DNA of 64,000 bases from Todiramphus chloris collaris. Its lineage: Eukaryota; Chordata; Aves; Coraciiformes; Alcedinidae. A program made the position numbers and the translations under genes. The notes under the pieces are model-generated. The model was not told the origin of the DNA. It saw nothing but the letters and a program-made list of their open reading frames with translations, and searched no databases. Numbering within the stretch: the stretch's first letter is position 1; each line of letters opens with the position of its first letter. Location: NCBI GenBank assembly GCA_025345505.1, contig JANVCC010000146.1, positions 3,582,345 through 3,646,344 on the forward strand, given 5' to 3'. This document shows positions 12,701 through 27,700 of the stretch, in pieces.

Positions 12701-15700
12701 ATTCATCCCAATTAAACTCCACTTACTGCACTCACCACGGATCAGCTCGCCTTTCGTTTCCATCTAATGCAGTTCAGAACGAGGCAGAAACGTGACCTGC
12801 CCATCACCCGCCCGCCGACAGCGCCCAACGGCAGCACGAGGTGATGCTCGCTCTGAACACGCTGATGGCAAGGCGGGCACGGGGCTTCCTTCGGGAAGGC
12901 TCCTGAGCCCTACGTGAGGAACGTGGGATCCTCTCTTGGCAGGACACAGCGCTCAGCACCGCGGGAGTGCAACTGGAGATGGTGGCAGCCTGACACCAGC
13001 CGGATCCAGACGGATCATTGCAGTCACAGCATGGCAGGGGCTGGAAGGGACCTCTGGAGATCACTGAGTCCAATTCCCCTGCCAGAGCAGGAACACGCAG
13101 GGCAGCCCACACAGGAACAGAGCCAGGGGGGTTTGAAAGTCTCCAGAGGAGACTCCACAGCCTCTCTGGGCAGCCTGGGCCAGGCTCCATCACTCACTCA
13201 GTAAAGAAGTTTTTCCTCATGCTGAGGTGGATCTTCCTGTGTCTCAGCTTGTGACCACTGCCCCTCATCCTATCCCAGGGCACAACTGCCAAGAGCCTGG
13301 CCCCTTCTCCTTGACACCCCCCCTTCAGATCTTTGTAAGCATCAATAAGATCCCCTCTCAGGCTTCCCTTCTCCAGGCTGAACAGCCTCAGGTCTCTCAG
13401 CCTTTCCTCATCAGAGAGATGTTCCAGTCCCTTAGCATCCCCATAGCTCTCTGTTGGACTAATAATAATAATAATGATAATATATAACCCTCCAAAGCTC
13501 AGCAGCTCAAGACAAGAGCACGGTTCCCTGGGGCTGCAGAGGGAGGACAGAGAAGCTCCCTAAAATGAGGGTGTGACTTCTTAAGGCATCACGTACCCTT
13601 TGGAAACAAGCTGGCTGGAAGTTCAAACGTCAGCGTGCCCTGCCGTAACCTGCCCACGTGCTCACAGCCTTAGTGACACGGCACCTTAGTCCAGCCCTTA
13701 AAAAAATAAATCACAGCAAAGGTCTCTGCATCCAGGACACACATGGCAGGGCTGAGGGCTAATCCTGTCTTTGAAGGAAGCAGGGTTTGACCAAGGCCGT
13801 GGGTAAGAACCAGCAGCTGCATCGTTCACCAGGCAGTAACTCCTCAAGATAGGTGCCGAAATATCAAGGACCTTTGCAGCACGCTGCGAGGGTCTCGTGT
13901 CCGCTTCGGGATGCTGCAGCGTGCTACCTGCGGCCTGCACTCACCTCTGGCTGCACGGAGCGCTGCGGGTTAGGAAGCCCTAAGAGAGATGTACTGTTTG
14001 TACTGTTCCAAGCTGCATACCTCAAATCCAGGTGATGGCGAGGGCCCCGGAGCGAGCGAGGTGTTACCAACGGCAGAGGCACGCAGGGGATTCCTAGGGC
14101 CCCGGGCAGCCTCGGTGAGGACCACGCACCCACCCGGAGGGAGCGGGACAAAAGCCTCCAGCCCACGCATGCCTGCAGCTGCTTGCTCGTCTCTCATCCT
14201 CCCGACCGTGCCTGCGGGTGCTGGGGAGAAGGCGGGTTAGGGCTTGGTTTGTGCAGCCCTCGCAGAGCAGCCTCTCGAACCCACCATCTCTGTGGGCTCG
14301 AACACCTTCCCGGCCCCACTGCGGCATGGAAGGAAGTGACTCTCAGCAGGAAGCACAGCGAGCACAAATCCCACCTTCCTGGCCAAGAAAGCACTGAAAC
14401 GCTGCTTCCCTGCGCCAGCCCTCGCCTGCATCCCACTGCAGGTCCTCCCTCCAGCACCCCTCTGTCGGTGCAGGACTGGGGCCATCGTGCACAGGGAAAG
14501 GAGAGACGAAGCCATCTCCCTACAGCCCAGGTCTCGCCGCGCTTTTCCCTGGCTGATTTGGCTCATCTCAGCTCCACGAGCTGCTGCGGCTCCGGGGGGA
14601 ACCCCGCTTTGCAGAGCGGCGGCCAGGGCAGAGCCCGCGGGGCAGAGCCTGCTGCAGGGGGGTTCTGCAGCCTGGGCTCTGCAAGGCTCAGCCTCAGCTC
14701 TGCTACTGCCAGAGGGCTGCGGGCAAGCTCACACCCAGCTCCTGGGCTCGCAGGCAATGGAGGCAGAGCCTGCAAGCCCCATGTCCCCGTGCCCTCCCCC
14801 AGCTCACACTAACTCCTCTCTCCCATGCCCGGGTGCCACTCTCCTCATCCTCCTGCCCGTCCCCACCAGTGCCACAGCCGGACACGTCACTCCAGACAAC
14901 AACCCGAACTCCAACCCATAACTATTTCCACCGCAGCGTGCGAGAGCCCCAAGTCAAACCCGGCCATCCCCGCTCGCCCCAGCCGCCCTCCCGCCAGGAA
15001 ACGGGAACGCCAGTGCCCGCAGCAGCCGCCTGCCCTGCCAGCCTGGGCCACCCCCGTCTTTCGATCGCCCCCAGCCCGCTCCACAAGCGCCACTGGCTGC
15101 TGACCCCACGCGACTGGATCCACACCCCAGTGCCCGCAGTCGCTTGGGCAGAGCCCTGCGGCTTTGCAAACCTGCAGGGAGGGTGGGGGGGGGAGCCCAG
15201 GCCCCCCAGGGCAGGCAAAGGAGCTGTCAGCCAGCCCGGAGCACGGAGGGAAACTGAAAGGGAAAGGGCAGATGAGCAGAGGGGAGCTGGAAGCACGGCT
15301 GAGGTTCTCCACAAGTGCAATGAATGAAGAACTGCAGGGAGCATGGTGGAGGTGGAGCCAGCAGGTGAAGGGAGCTGACTGCCCCTCTGCCCTGCTTTGG
15401 TGACTCTGCTCCTCTGCCCTGCTTTGGTGACTCTGCCCCTCTGCCCTGCTTTGGGGAGATCCCCCCTGCAGTGCCGGGTCCAGCTCTGGAGTCCCCAGCA
15501 CAGGAGAGACAGGGACCTGTTGGAGCAGGGCCAGAAGATGCCACAGAATTGATCCAAGGGCTGGAACCGTGCTGCCGTGAGGCCGGTCTGAAAGAATTGG
15601 GGTTGTTCGGCCTGGAGAACAGAAGGCTCTGCACCTTGGGTCCTTGCTGGGAAAGATCTACCAGGGATGCGGGCAAAAACTAGGGAATGAGTATCTGATA

Positions 15701-18700
15701 TGGCCCTAGCACCATGGACCACATGCGTGCCTGGGCAGAGGGACAAGCGGCAGGTAATCCAGGATGAACTCTTCCAAGTTAAGTACCCTGTCCCCACGGT
15801 GAGACACATCTCTTCCCACCCAAGCTGCCCTCCTCCAAGAGCATGCTGTAGAAGGCAGCAGCCACTGCAGAAGGTAGAAACAGGTCTTCATCTCATGCAG
15901 ACAGTGGCAGAAGGACAAACCTGGTGCCACAGCAATAGCAGAGGTAGAGGGCAGCTCTCTGCTGGAATATAAACCCTGCTGTGGTCTAGCAGGACTAAGA
16001 TCTCAGTGCAGGGACCAGCAAGCGAGCAGGGACAGACAAGCAGCGGATGAGATGGGAGGCTTGGAGCACGTTGGCCTTTCTCCAGCCCTCCCAGGCAGGC
16101 GTGCAGGCAGAAGCCAGCAGAGGCTCGGGGAAGGAGGCAGCAAAGCCAATCCAGCCCAGAGATGCTCGAAGCTCCTCACACAGTTCCACGTCGCACGCTG
16201 AGCCGTGCCGCAGCCGTGCCGACAGGTTGTGCCTTCGCAGCCTCCCAAACATCCCCCCAGCCTGCCACCAGCAGAAAGGGCTGACCCTCCTCCGGCCTCC
16301 AGCACTTAAAAAGAAAAGACGTGGTCACATTTCTGGGCAAAGAGCCTTCCCTTCAGCAGGAGTGAGTTGCATCAGAAAGAAAAAGCTGACCCCAGCTCCA
16401 ACCCCCGCACCATTTTGAAAAAAAAAACCAACCAAATTTCCCTCTGGTTACATGAAAACCAGATCCACCCTTGAAGGCATTTAAAACTGAAACTTCATCC
16501 AAGCCTCATTTAACCACTGATTGCAATGTGTAAGGAGAAGGACACCCTGGAAGGGGCTCCCAGGGTTGCAAAATCTCCACCTCCAGAGGAGTTTTGGAAA
16601 GAAATCAAATGGATTCAATAAATAAATAATACTTTTTAAAAGCTGACAAAAGGAGGTTCCAGCCTGGCTCACCCTCCAGGGTGGATTTATCAGGGACAGC
16701 CTCCAAGGAAACACCCACCCTCTCAAAAAGCATCACTCGGGGCAGTGCATCTCCCTAGGGACAAATGGCACAGTGACGGCCACATGGCCACCCCCAGCCC
16801 AGCTTGACCTCAGCTGCCTGACGTGGACCGATCCTACCCCAGGGCAACAGAAACGCCTCCAAGCTCCTCTTTCTGGCACAGAAAGAGATGTTTTTGAAAT
16901 ATAAGTCTTCTTACTACTTAGAATCACTGATTACAGAATGGTTTGGGTTGGAAGGGCCCTTTAAAGCTCATCCAGTCCAACCCCCTGCAGGGAGCAGGGC
17001 CATCTGCAGCTAGAGCAGGGTGCTCAGAGCCCCAGCCAGCCTGACCTGGGATGGTTCCAGGGATGGGGCAGCCACCACCTCTCTGGGCAGCCTGGGCCAG
17101 GCTCTCCCCACCCTCAGTGTCAAATATTTCTTCCTTCTATCTAGTCTGAATCTCCCCTCTTAGTTTAAACCCATCACCCCTTGTCCTGTCCCAACGGGCC
17201 CTGCTAAGAAGTCTGTCCCCATCTTTCTGACAGCCCCCGTTAAGCACTGGGAGGCTGTGATAAGGTCTCCCCAGAGATTTTGCTTCTCCAGACTAAACAA
17301 CCCCAAATTTAACACTGTGGATCCCCCTGAGCACAGCCCTGTGATCATCCCCAGTCTTCCCACTGCTGGGAGGCTGCTGGGCTGTCAAGCCCTCAGCAAA
17401 AGGCTGCCGAGGGAGAAGGATGAAAAAAAGACACAACTTGTATATGCACATGGGTAAAGATAAGAGAAATCTACTGTGCAGCAACATGAAGAACAAAGCA
17501 GCACCACCTCCCTCTTAATGTCCCAGCAGAAGCCCCTGAAAGGGATTCTCAGGCCAGCAGTGGCTACCAGGAGCCTGGGGCAGGGCTGCAGCCACCTTCC
17601 CGTGCCGGGGTTGCTTTGTCACCCGGGCAGCAGCGCTGCCCAGCCCGTGCCTGCCCCGCACCCGCTGCACGCCTCGGCCTCGCTGACTGCAACCCAACAC
17701 CACCCGGCACAGAACAGCAAAACACCAAAACCCAACACCACAAAACCCGAGAGAAAATCCCCCGTGAATTCAGAGGAACGGTCGAGCGCGCGCTAAGTGC
17801 TCTGCTGGACGGGGGCCAGCGCCTCCAGCACCTCGCTGTCTGGAGCCCGTCGCCCGCTCCCGCTGCTTATCAGCCCCTTCCGCCTGCGCGCTGCGGGCGA
17901 GCCCCGCGCAGAGCCAGCAACGGGGCTGGGCTGGGCTGGGCTGCAAGAAGTCGGGTGGCTCTTAGGAAACGCACGCTGCACCCACCGTGAACGCTGCAAC
18001 GCGGGGCCCTGCGCTCCACATCCCCCCGCGGGAAGCACAGCGGGAACCCGGCCGGTGAGGGACCGATTAGCAAAGGAAGAGCCGAGCGTGTCTCCTTCGT
18101 ACAGGCTCTCGGAGCGAGGATCGCTCAGCCTCTCGACCCTCCGTGCTGCCCTTCATCGGGGAGCCCAGAGCGGCCGGCGGAGCGGTGAAGGAACCGTCCA
18201 AGGAACCGTCCCCGCACACGCAGGCGGCGGTGAGGTCACCGCATCCCCTCCCCGCTGCGCTCGCTGCCCTCGGCGCTGCCCTGCCCCAGCGATCGGGTTT
18301 CTGAAGGACAACCCCGTGCCATTAACGGATGGCTTATCCAGACAGGACAAGAAACCAGCTGAAGCCTCTCATTTGACCTTACTACTTCTTCAGAGGGCGG
18401 GAGGCTGAGGCATCCGTGGAAGCCAACATGAACACCAAACCAGCAGCGCCCGGTGAATCCCTTGTCCTCTTGCAAACTAAAAACGGCCGTGCTGCACCAA
18501 AACCCCGTGGAAAGCCCTCTCAACCCCACTGCTGCCCCAGCGAGGGACACAGCCACCACCCTGCTGCTCAAGGGGCCCACTGGCTCCTGCTGCTCTTGTT
18601 GCCACAATGTGCAGGTACCTCTCCTGCCTCAGGAGATGAAGACAAAGCTATTTTTTCCTCCAGACTCTCTCAGTTGTGCCTCAGGCTGCTCCAGCAAATC

Positions 18701-21700
18701 GTCTCAATCTCACCTGCTTCCTGCATCAGCAAACGGACATTTGTGCTCCAAGCCACTGTGCTTTGCTATGAAGCAGCTCTCAGTAGCTCTACCCCAGAAG
18801 CAGCAACATCTGCGCAGAGAGCACCTTGGAGTGAAAAAAGCCACCCTCAGTGGGCTGGAGACAACAGGGACAACAGGGAGCGCCCATTAGCCAGGGTGGC
18901 TGGGACCAGCCTGCATCCCGACTCAGATGCTGGCTCGCCTCTCAACGATCCCCGTCAATCAGCATGGAGCTGGAGGATTTGGCAGAGAGCCCGAAGGCCG
19001 CCCTGGGAGCCGGCACCTCTGCCCAGACACGGGCATCGCAGCCGGGCAGCCCACGCGGGGCACGCAGGGACGTGCCGGCTGCTCTGCGGGCACCAGCGTT
19101 TCCTGCCCGCGCCCCCGGCTGCCGCTGCACCCCTGGGCCACGTGTCTGGCGGCTTCTGAGCTCCAGTTACTCCCTCCCCTGCCCCCCTCCCAAATCCTTA
19201 TCAACTGCAGAGGAAGCTAGAGGAGATGCGCAGGGAGATTAGGAGCTGCTACGCAGCTGCATCGCTCTGCGGGTCGGAGGAGAGGATGCGAGGAACCGCC
19301 CTTCCCTCCTCCATCCCACGCACCCACGGTACAGGCTGGAGCAGAGAGACACGGGTCCTGCCCAGACATCACCCTGCTTCTACAGAGTGCTGTGGAACTC
19401 TCCTCAGGTTGACCCAGACCTTGCTGCTCCACCAGCTTTAGCCTCTCGCAGGTGGCCTTCAAGAGCTCACCGACATCCTCCCGATGCTAGAGGCAGAGGT
19501 AGCTGTGGGCTGGCAGCTGCCTATCCTGTATCGTCAGCACATCTCTCCCACTTACTCTCAGCTACAAGAAAATACGAGTTAAAAAAACCAAGGTGGTGCC
19601 CCAAGTGAGCGAAGCAGGATGCTGCTACCTCACAGCTTCTGCCCACGGCCCACCACAGACCCGGGGACTAAAGGCTGGTCTCAGCCTCCCAGGGACAACT
19701 GCACACTGAGACCCACCTGGCCTGAGCCACCTCCCTGCTACCGTGTCCATCACCTTCGCACGACCACAGCGCAGCTGAGAAGGTGGCATGGGATCCATAT
19801 CTGCCTCTGCTGGGCTGAACGGCCTTGGGCAAAGCACTGCAGCCCCTTCCCCAGCCTGCACTGCACAGCCCCCCCAGTAGCACCGCTGGAGCCACGGGGA
19901 CAGGGACAGGATGTCACAGGGGGAGCACATCAACCCAGAGCGACTGCTACGAATGCCACACCAGTACACCCATCCCAAAGCCAGGCAAGGAACCACAACA
20001 GCAAATAAAGCCAAGGAGCAGAGGTGGAACACTGATCCCAAAGACACGGTCACTTCTCGCAGCCACAGCTCAAGCCCCTGAGGAAGTACCAAGAGCCCCC
20101 CGGTCCCCAAATCCCTCCGTGTCCCGTGAGCAGCCCTGTGAGCAGGGGTGAACCCTGAGCAGCACGAACATTCTGTCGAGTGCGAAAGCAGGGTCACAGT
20201 TCATGGCGCAGCATCCACCGGGGCTGGGAAGCACCAACATCCCCACCAGACACCAGCTATCCCAGGGGAGGGAACAACACATTGCCCTGTCCCTGCAGCA
20301 CAGCCCTGCGAGGACAGGGGTGGGGAGCTCGTGGAGACAGGCAGCTAGATGGCAAACACCAGGGCAGGGCCCCAGCATCCCACTCCTGGGAGGCTTTGGG
20401 GCTCCCTCTTGTCCTCCATGGAAATTCTGTCTGTGTGAAGTCGCGGGATTCTGGAGTCTAACAGATCTCAAGCTGGGAAACTAGGACTGCTGGTCATATC
20501 TGCTCCCATGTGCAAAGCTGGCACTCATGAGAGCTCTGGACTTGTGGCACCTTCAACCACACAGGACATGGGATCACATTTCCACCCCAGAGCTACTTCA
20601 GGTAGGGTAAAGCCCCAGTTTTTGCCTGCACAGATGCTGCTTTGAAGAAGTCAGCGTCCCCTCCCCAGATGAAATAAGGCCAGTGGCCTGCAGAGCCACC
20701 CCTCAGTCATCAGCCTGGTCTTTTTGAGAGGCACAAGCTTCCACTGACTCAAATGGAAAGGGGAAGCTTGGCACTGGTGCTTCTGGACAGACGGTCTGTC
20801 TAGGATGGCTCCACAAGCCACCCCCAAGGTGACCTTCTTCCCGAGTGGCAGCAACGGCTCCATCCCCCTAAGCCCAGCCTGGGTGAGACACGTGATGACC
20901 TTACAGGAGCACAGTAAAACGGAAGGAGGACGGGGAAGCAGAAGATGTGTGAGTGCAGCTCCTCCAGCCTGCCTCTGCCTCTCCCACCCGGGCAGATGTG
21001 CAGCAGGAAGGTCCGGGAGGCCGCAGGGAGGGATGGATGGGGCAGCCAGCACAGCGCTGCTCCTTGGCACCCGACTGGCTGAGATGCTCAAGGAAGCTGC
21101 TCTTGGTGCGGGTGCCTCCCACTCAAGGGCCCAACGGGGAGCACTTCCGTGCAACATCCTCACGTGCCTGTCCTTGAGCTTACACGGTCACTGATGTCCC
21201 CAGCTGGAGGACCCCGACCCACTGCCAGCACTGCCTGGGAGAGGAAGGGGATGGGACCAAGCAGCCTGGCAGAAATCAAGCAGGAAAGAGGGGCAGACGT
21301 GGTAATCCAGTGGCTCCCGGGTGCAGAAGGCAGTACAGGCACAGCTCACCAGCTCACAGAACAACAGCCGGAAGCTTGGCAAGGCCAACGAGGAAGACCT
21401 GGCAGAGGTGGGTCTGGGCAGCCAAGAGCAGCATGCTCTCTTTGCAGCTCTTTGGGGATTTCTGCACCCAAGAGAGGTGCCTTCTTGACTCTTTCATGCC
21501 CAGGGAGTCATGCCCCACCACAAAGCGAACAGAGACACGAGCGATCACACTGTCTCCAGGACAGGGCACAAAGGCAAGGAATGAAAACTGAAGGGCAGAA
21601 AAGATTTGTCACACTGGCAGCAAATGCCAGCAAGGCTCAGATGCCATGACTCAGTTTTCATCCACCCCACCAGACGATGCAACTGAGTTTCCGTGACAGC

Positions 21701-24700
21701 AATCTGACAGCAAAGATGACTGCTGGCCAGGATGCTCAACAGGCAGCAGGGAGATGGCTTGTTCCTCTCCCTGCCGGGGCTTAAGCCCTTCAGTGTCAGT
21801 GTAAAGTTGGGAAGAGAACAGGGTAAAGATGCCATCTGCTGCTGAGCCATTCGAGGTCATCACCACAGCCTGACCTTTTCCTCCCCCATACTCAAAAGCT
21901 GTTCTGGAACAGCAAGGACTGAGTCTCCACTAAAGCAGAGATGTGATTTTCAGATGTGTGCCCTTCTCTAGATCTCCCCATGTGCCACGATGTGCAGAAG
22001 AGGCCCCAGAGGGTTGCACCATCTCCAGCGATCACGCAGGGAGCAGCTGAAGCACCTCCTCACGTCACCTCCTCACGTCACCTCCTCCGCGTCGGACTCT
22101 CCATGCGAGCCCCTTCCACCCGCTGCGCTGTGAACCAGAAAGGCAGCTTTACCAGAGTGGCTGCTGGTGACATCAAACCTGCTCTGTCCCACAGTGGTTA
22201 AACCCAGAAACAATTCATCTCCTCTTTCCTTTTCAACTAGTTTTGCTCTATTTGCACTAACCATGATGGGACCACTGATGGTGCTGGCTTCATCTTCCAT
22301 CTTCAAGGCAAGAGTATGGTTGATAACCTGGCAATGGCATCTTCTTACAGCACAAACCAACTGAAGATCTCCAGGCACTGAGCAGATGCTACCTAAGCCA
22401 CGCATCACCCTAGCAGGAGACCTTATCTTCAAAGAGGAGGAAAAAAACCAAAAAACAATTTCTGCTGCTTTGCTGGAATGTAGAGCCAAGTTGTGCCCCA
22501 GCAAAGCCAAGCCATGTCCCAGCAGAGCCAAGTCCCCACTGCCTAGCAAGCCTGGGGAGCCCTGCACCACTCAGGGTCTGCTCTGGGACCTGGGACAGCT
22601 TTTTGGTCCTCTGAAGTTGAGACAGGCTGTGACTTGGCAAGGGTTAGCAGGAAAAGGACTGCAGGCTCAGAGAAGAGAGGGATATCCAAAGTACCCCAGC
22701 ATCCTATCCAGAGGACCACGGGTGGATGAGTGATGCCTGTGGGACAGGAGCTGGCAGAGGTACCAGCACACGGCAGCTGGTTCTCTGCTTCTGCTCTGAT
22801 GCAGCCCCAGGAGCACAAGAGCCTTGTCCTTCGCTCACGCTGAGAAGGACCATGCCAGGCAGCACCCAAACACTCAACAAATAAACTTAGCCAGCCCCCA
22901 CCACACCTCTCCAACAGCTGGAAAACAGATTTATGGGGCACAGATTTCCAGGGCAGGGTGCCAAGAAGATTCAAGTCCTCTCGGATATCCCATGCTCCCA
23001 ACACAATTGAGCCCCTGCCTGCAGCCACCCCAGCTATCTGATCTGGCTTACAGGCTGGGACCACAGGTGCAGAGACAGCCACCGAGAGGGTGAGGAGGAG
23101 GGATGAAGGATGCACCGGCACACACAGGAGGGATGTCCTTTAATCACCACACCGCCCAGCACTTCTGGGAGCAAGTAAACAGGAAAAAGCCTCTCAAGCA
23201 GCTGCTCTACCCCATGTCCCCACAAGACAGAGTCTGCTGTGACAGCCTTCCTTCGTGTCCCCTCTCGGTGACCACGATTTCCAACCCTGGCCAGGCTGGC
23301 TCTAATGTGGAGAGATGCTCACGTGGAGCAGGATGGGGCCCTGCACAGTGCAACCCCGGGAGAAGAGAGCAAGGTGTAAATGGGGGAGGCTGCAGCAGAG
23401 AAGGAGAGCAGGACACTGTCACCTTGGACCAGCTCGCGGTGTCAGGAGGCAGCAGAGCAGCCACAGCATCGCTGCGTGCCACCGAGAGCACAGTGGCCCT
23501 TCCACGTCCGTCCCTCCCAGCACCACGATCCCAGCAGCGCAGCAGGATGGACCACAGCAGGGTTACCACAGATCCAGGTGATGGGGTTTGGACTTAGAGG
23601 GAAAAGCAGCCAAAGGAGAGCTCAGCCCCTGAGGACAAGTGACCCTGCAGGTGGGAAGGCAGCAGAGACCACATCTGCGGGAAGGCAGCAGTTCTGCACA
23701 CACCCCAGTACAGGTAAGGGCTGGGGGTGAGCAGAGAGCCTGAGCTGCAAACGTGAGGCAGCGCTGCTCTGGCTGTGGTGATTTTGTCTGTCAAGGCAGG
23801 GGGGGAAAAAAAAAACAAGTCATGTTCCATGAAAATAAAAAGAAATGCATTTGTAATGGGCTGGGAAGAAAAAGCAACCCACAGGACATGGTCCTGCCCC
23901 GTCTGCCGTGGCTGCTGGCCGTTTCATCCCTGGGGCCAGTGGACAAAGTCAGCTAGCTCAGCAAAGCATCCTGCTGCTGGAAGGCCCATGGCCTTCACTG
24001 GGGCGATTGGGAAACCCCAACAGGGGCTGGCCTGCCTGCGGGCAGCCGGGCCTGCACTGGGGCACCCCAGCAATGGCACGGGAGACACGACTGACCAAAA
24101 CCTCAGCACAGGTGTTTGCAAGCAGAAGGTAGGACCTGTAGAGGAAAGCAAGGGAGAGGTCTGCTCCAGACTGGAGGCTTTCCATGGCTCTCCAGTCAGC
24201 CCAGTTCAGGACCCCCACTTCCAAACAGAGCTGAAGAGACACCAGACCACACAGGCAGCAGAGATGGAGCTGAAAAGCAGTTTGAAAATCCCAGAGACTG
24301 AATTTCAGAGTATGGGCTGACAGCATCATAAAGCTCTCCTGACTTCTACAGATTTAGAGTTGCCAGCTCCTGACAGAGACCCCAGCCCTTGGCCTTCTGG
24401 GTGCTCCACAATCGTGTCTTCTCACCCTTGGGTATATCAAGAGGCAGCAAAGTGCCCAGAGATAAAGAGAGCTGGGACAGGAGAGACGAGGCCGGCACAG
24501 CCCTCGGGCAGCAGCAGACAGCCTGTCTGCAGCTTCACGTGCTGGGGGAGCCACAGAAAATTCTCAGAAATGAGGAAGTTTCTCATTTGAATCAATGTCA
24601 AAAAGCCTCTTCCGTGTAAAACAGCTCTTTGTGCAACATAAAGATTACACTTAAAGATTAAAACCATCCTGAAGGAAAGCTTTCTCCAGAACTAGAGAGT

Positions 24701-27700
24701 CCCTGGGGAACAGCCCCTGTGCCAGTGTCCCCCTGGAGATGGCTCTCCCCGGTGGGGGAGGTACCCCCCGGCGCTGCCCGATGTAACACCTCCGGCAGAG
24801 AAACCCTGCTCGGCGGAACAGAGGAGCAGGGATGGCGGAGCAGAGGAGAAAGCCATGAGATCACCACCCACCCCCGTGCACGGCAGGATACAGTCACTGC
24901 AGAGGATGTGCTGCTAGATGTTCAACCCATCTCCCGCACCGCACCGGCGGGGCAGAGCCAGCGGCAGCAAACGCCGTCACCAAGCGAGCTAACGAGCCTC
25001 TCGGGTGGCCACTGCTTTCTGGGAGCATCCCTGCCTGTCAGACGCCAGGTCGCTTTCTCTGCACGGCTGCAGGGATCTGCTGAACACACAAACCTTCCTT
25101 CTTCGACCCTTCTCTAGAGAGGGGTCCTTCCAGTTGCGCTATTTCAGCATCACCTTCCACCACCCGCTCTCCAAGCTTGTCGGGCCAAGGGGAAGCGTGA
25201 AGAACGCAGGGAGTACCTTTGCAGAAGCACTGTGAGGATTTCAAAACCCAAGCCCCACCGATTTCTCATTTCTACTGCCCTTAAACCTCCAAGCACACTA
25301 GAAAAGAAAAAAAAGTCTTCTCTACTGATTTCAGACATTTCCTTTCATTGTATAACAAGGTTCAGCCAACAGATTAAACTTGCAGCTGCACGGGGGGGTT
25401 GTGATCAAAGCCCCACAGCTCCCCACCACGTGCCCCCAGCTCTTCCCCGCACCCTTCCTTCATCATGGGCTTCACACCAGGTCCTACCAAACCTGCAGTG
25501 GTTCAGGAACGGGGACACGGAGAGAGGGGCTTGCTGTGGCCCCAGCCAGGTCACCCATCTCACCACCAGCTTTTGGTTAACCTGCCACTGTGCAGAGAAT
25601 ATTGCCGTTGGCCCTTCACCTAACGAACCAACAGCATGGTCCTGCCGTATCTGCCAGCTCTGCAGGACTGGCAGTCGCCATGCTGGGCAGCAGGCTGATC
25701 TGGAGGAAGTCTCTCAGCTCCTGCCAGCCGGTCTCTCGGCCTGGCTGACACGCTCGGCACAAACCGTTTGCAACACAGACCCCAGCAGGATCCCACTTTG
25801 GCAGAGACAGAGGAGATGGACATGCGGTCAACCCCCAGCAGCTCCAGAAGTTACCGTCCGCAGGCTGAGCTGCTGCAGCTGCTCAGGGCAGGACACACGG
25901 AGAAGCTTGTGAGATGTGGCCAAAGCTGGAAGGTGCTCTTAGATGAGCTCTTGCACTCACAGAGCACCCACCCCATCCCAAGCAGTGGCAAGTTTTACAC
26001 CCCAGGCAGGCTGCCCATCACGGGGCAGTGGTGTTGCTCCCCAGGGGACACGTGTCCCAGTGCCCTCTGGAGGGGAAGGTCCCAGCCACAGAGCAGTGCC
26101 CAAGTTCCCAGAATCACAAAGATTAAACAAGGGCTGCACCCCTGGGGCAGCCTGGTGGCCCAGCCTGCTCTTTGTGCTTGGGGATGGGCACCTTAGCACT
26201 GCTTGGGGATGGGGACTTCAGCATGCAGTTCCCACCATGGGAGCAGCCTCCTGCTGAGTCAGCAGACAAGCCTCTTCTCCTCCAGCTGCAATCTGCAATC
26301 TATGCAGAAGGTCGCACGCCTGCTTGCAATGGGCATCGCTAACAGGGCACATCTTCAGGGTGTTCACAGCACACACCACTGTGATTAGATAAGGGAGCAG
26401 AGCAAATGCTTCACCGATAAGAACGGCTACCCCGGCTGAGGCAAGGGAGCGAAAACAGGAGGAGAAAGATCACAGATTGGGTTGGGTGACTGCTGGCTCA
26501 GCTCGGAGATAGGGCATGTTAAAAGTCCTGTATGAAATCCCACCAAAAACCTGCCCCCGGAGATGGGAGGGGATGGCACCGAGCACACGGTGTGCTCCTC
26601 TGAAAAGCCAGATGTTCAGATCCAGCTTACTCAGATCTGGTGAGAGGAACACACGGTGTCCAGCCAACACGGCTGCCTGCAGGCATGGGGAAAGCCAAGC
26701 CCCATCGCTTCTGCCCTGAAAAACCTGGAGCACTCAGGCCCTTGGTGTAGGTGAGAAATGATCAGTCCAACACTGCTCAAAACCTCCCCAGCACATTTTC
26801 ATCCACAGGCTTAAAACCCATAAGCCAGTACCTTCCCTGGGGCTGACTGGCAAATGAAGGAACCAGAGGGATGGACAACACGGGCGCAGGTACCACAGTG
26901 CAGCACGGGTCTCCCAGCTGGCTAATCTCTAGCTGCTCTCTAGTTGCAGAGAAGCTTTTGAGATGCCAAAGGAGGAGGTAATTTGTGACATGTTTAACTA
27001 CTATTAATGCAATCCATTCCTTTGGGAAAGACACCACCTAAAAGAGAAAGGAGACAACAAAGAGGTGCGAAGAGAGGGGAAGTTTCAGTTTGGAGGTGAT
27101 GCCAGAGTAGAATTCATTCGCTCTCCCCAGTTTAACACAGATATCTGGGGAGACCTTACAGCAGCCTTCCTGTACTTAGAGGGGGCCAACAGCACAGATG
27201 AGGAGGGACTCGATCAAGGGAGTGAAGGGACAGGATGAGAGGTAGCGGTTTTAAACTGAAAGAGGGGAGATTTAGATCAGATATTAGGAAGAAATTCTTC
27301 CCTGTGAGGTGGTGAGACACAGGAACAGGCTGCCCAGAGAACTGTGGATGCCCCATCCCTGGAAGCGTTGAAGTTCAGGTTGGATGGGGCTTTGAGCAAC
27401 TTGGTCTAGTGGGAGGCATCCCTGCCCACGGCAGGGGAGTTGGAATGATGTGATCTTTAAGGTCCCTTCCAACCCAAACCATTCTACGATTCTGTGATCC
27501 TAGCAGAGCAAGAAGGGGACTGGTTGTGACACAAAAATCTTCCACTTAAGAAACTCCCACAGCAGAGCTTCAGCAGTGGAAGCTTTAACCATTACGACAG
27601 ACACAAGCCACCTTCCCACAGCAGCAGTTTCTGCAACCCCTTGCTTGGGGCACCTGAGGAGCAAGCCCTCCCCCCTCAACCCAGCCCTGCCTGCTGTGAG

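Noticed and set aside
14922..15809. 295-codon minus-strand open frame in PLCG1 intron 1
   Set aside because: It spans a CR1 fragment and the 27-bp repeat, which gives a repeated KAGQR-type motif, and shows no recognisable family.
27135..27501. Possible coding remnant or independent gene at the CR1 copy
   Set aside because: The sequence is only the 3' part of a CR1 LINE with its octamer tail. No reverse transcriptase frame remains.
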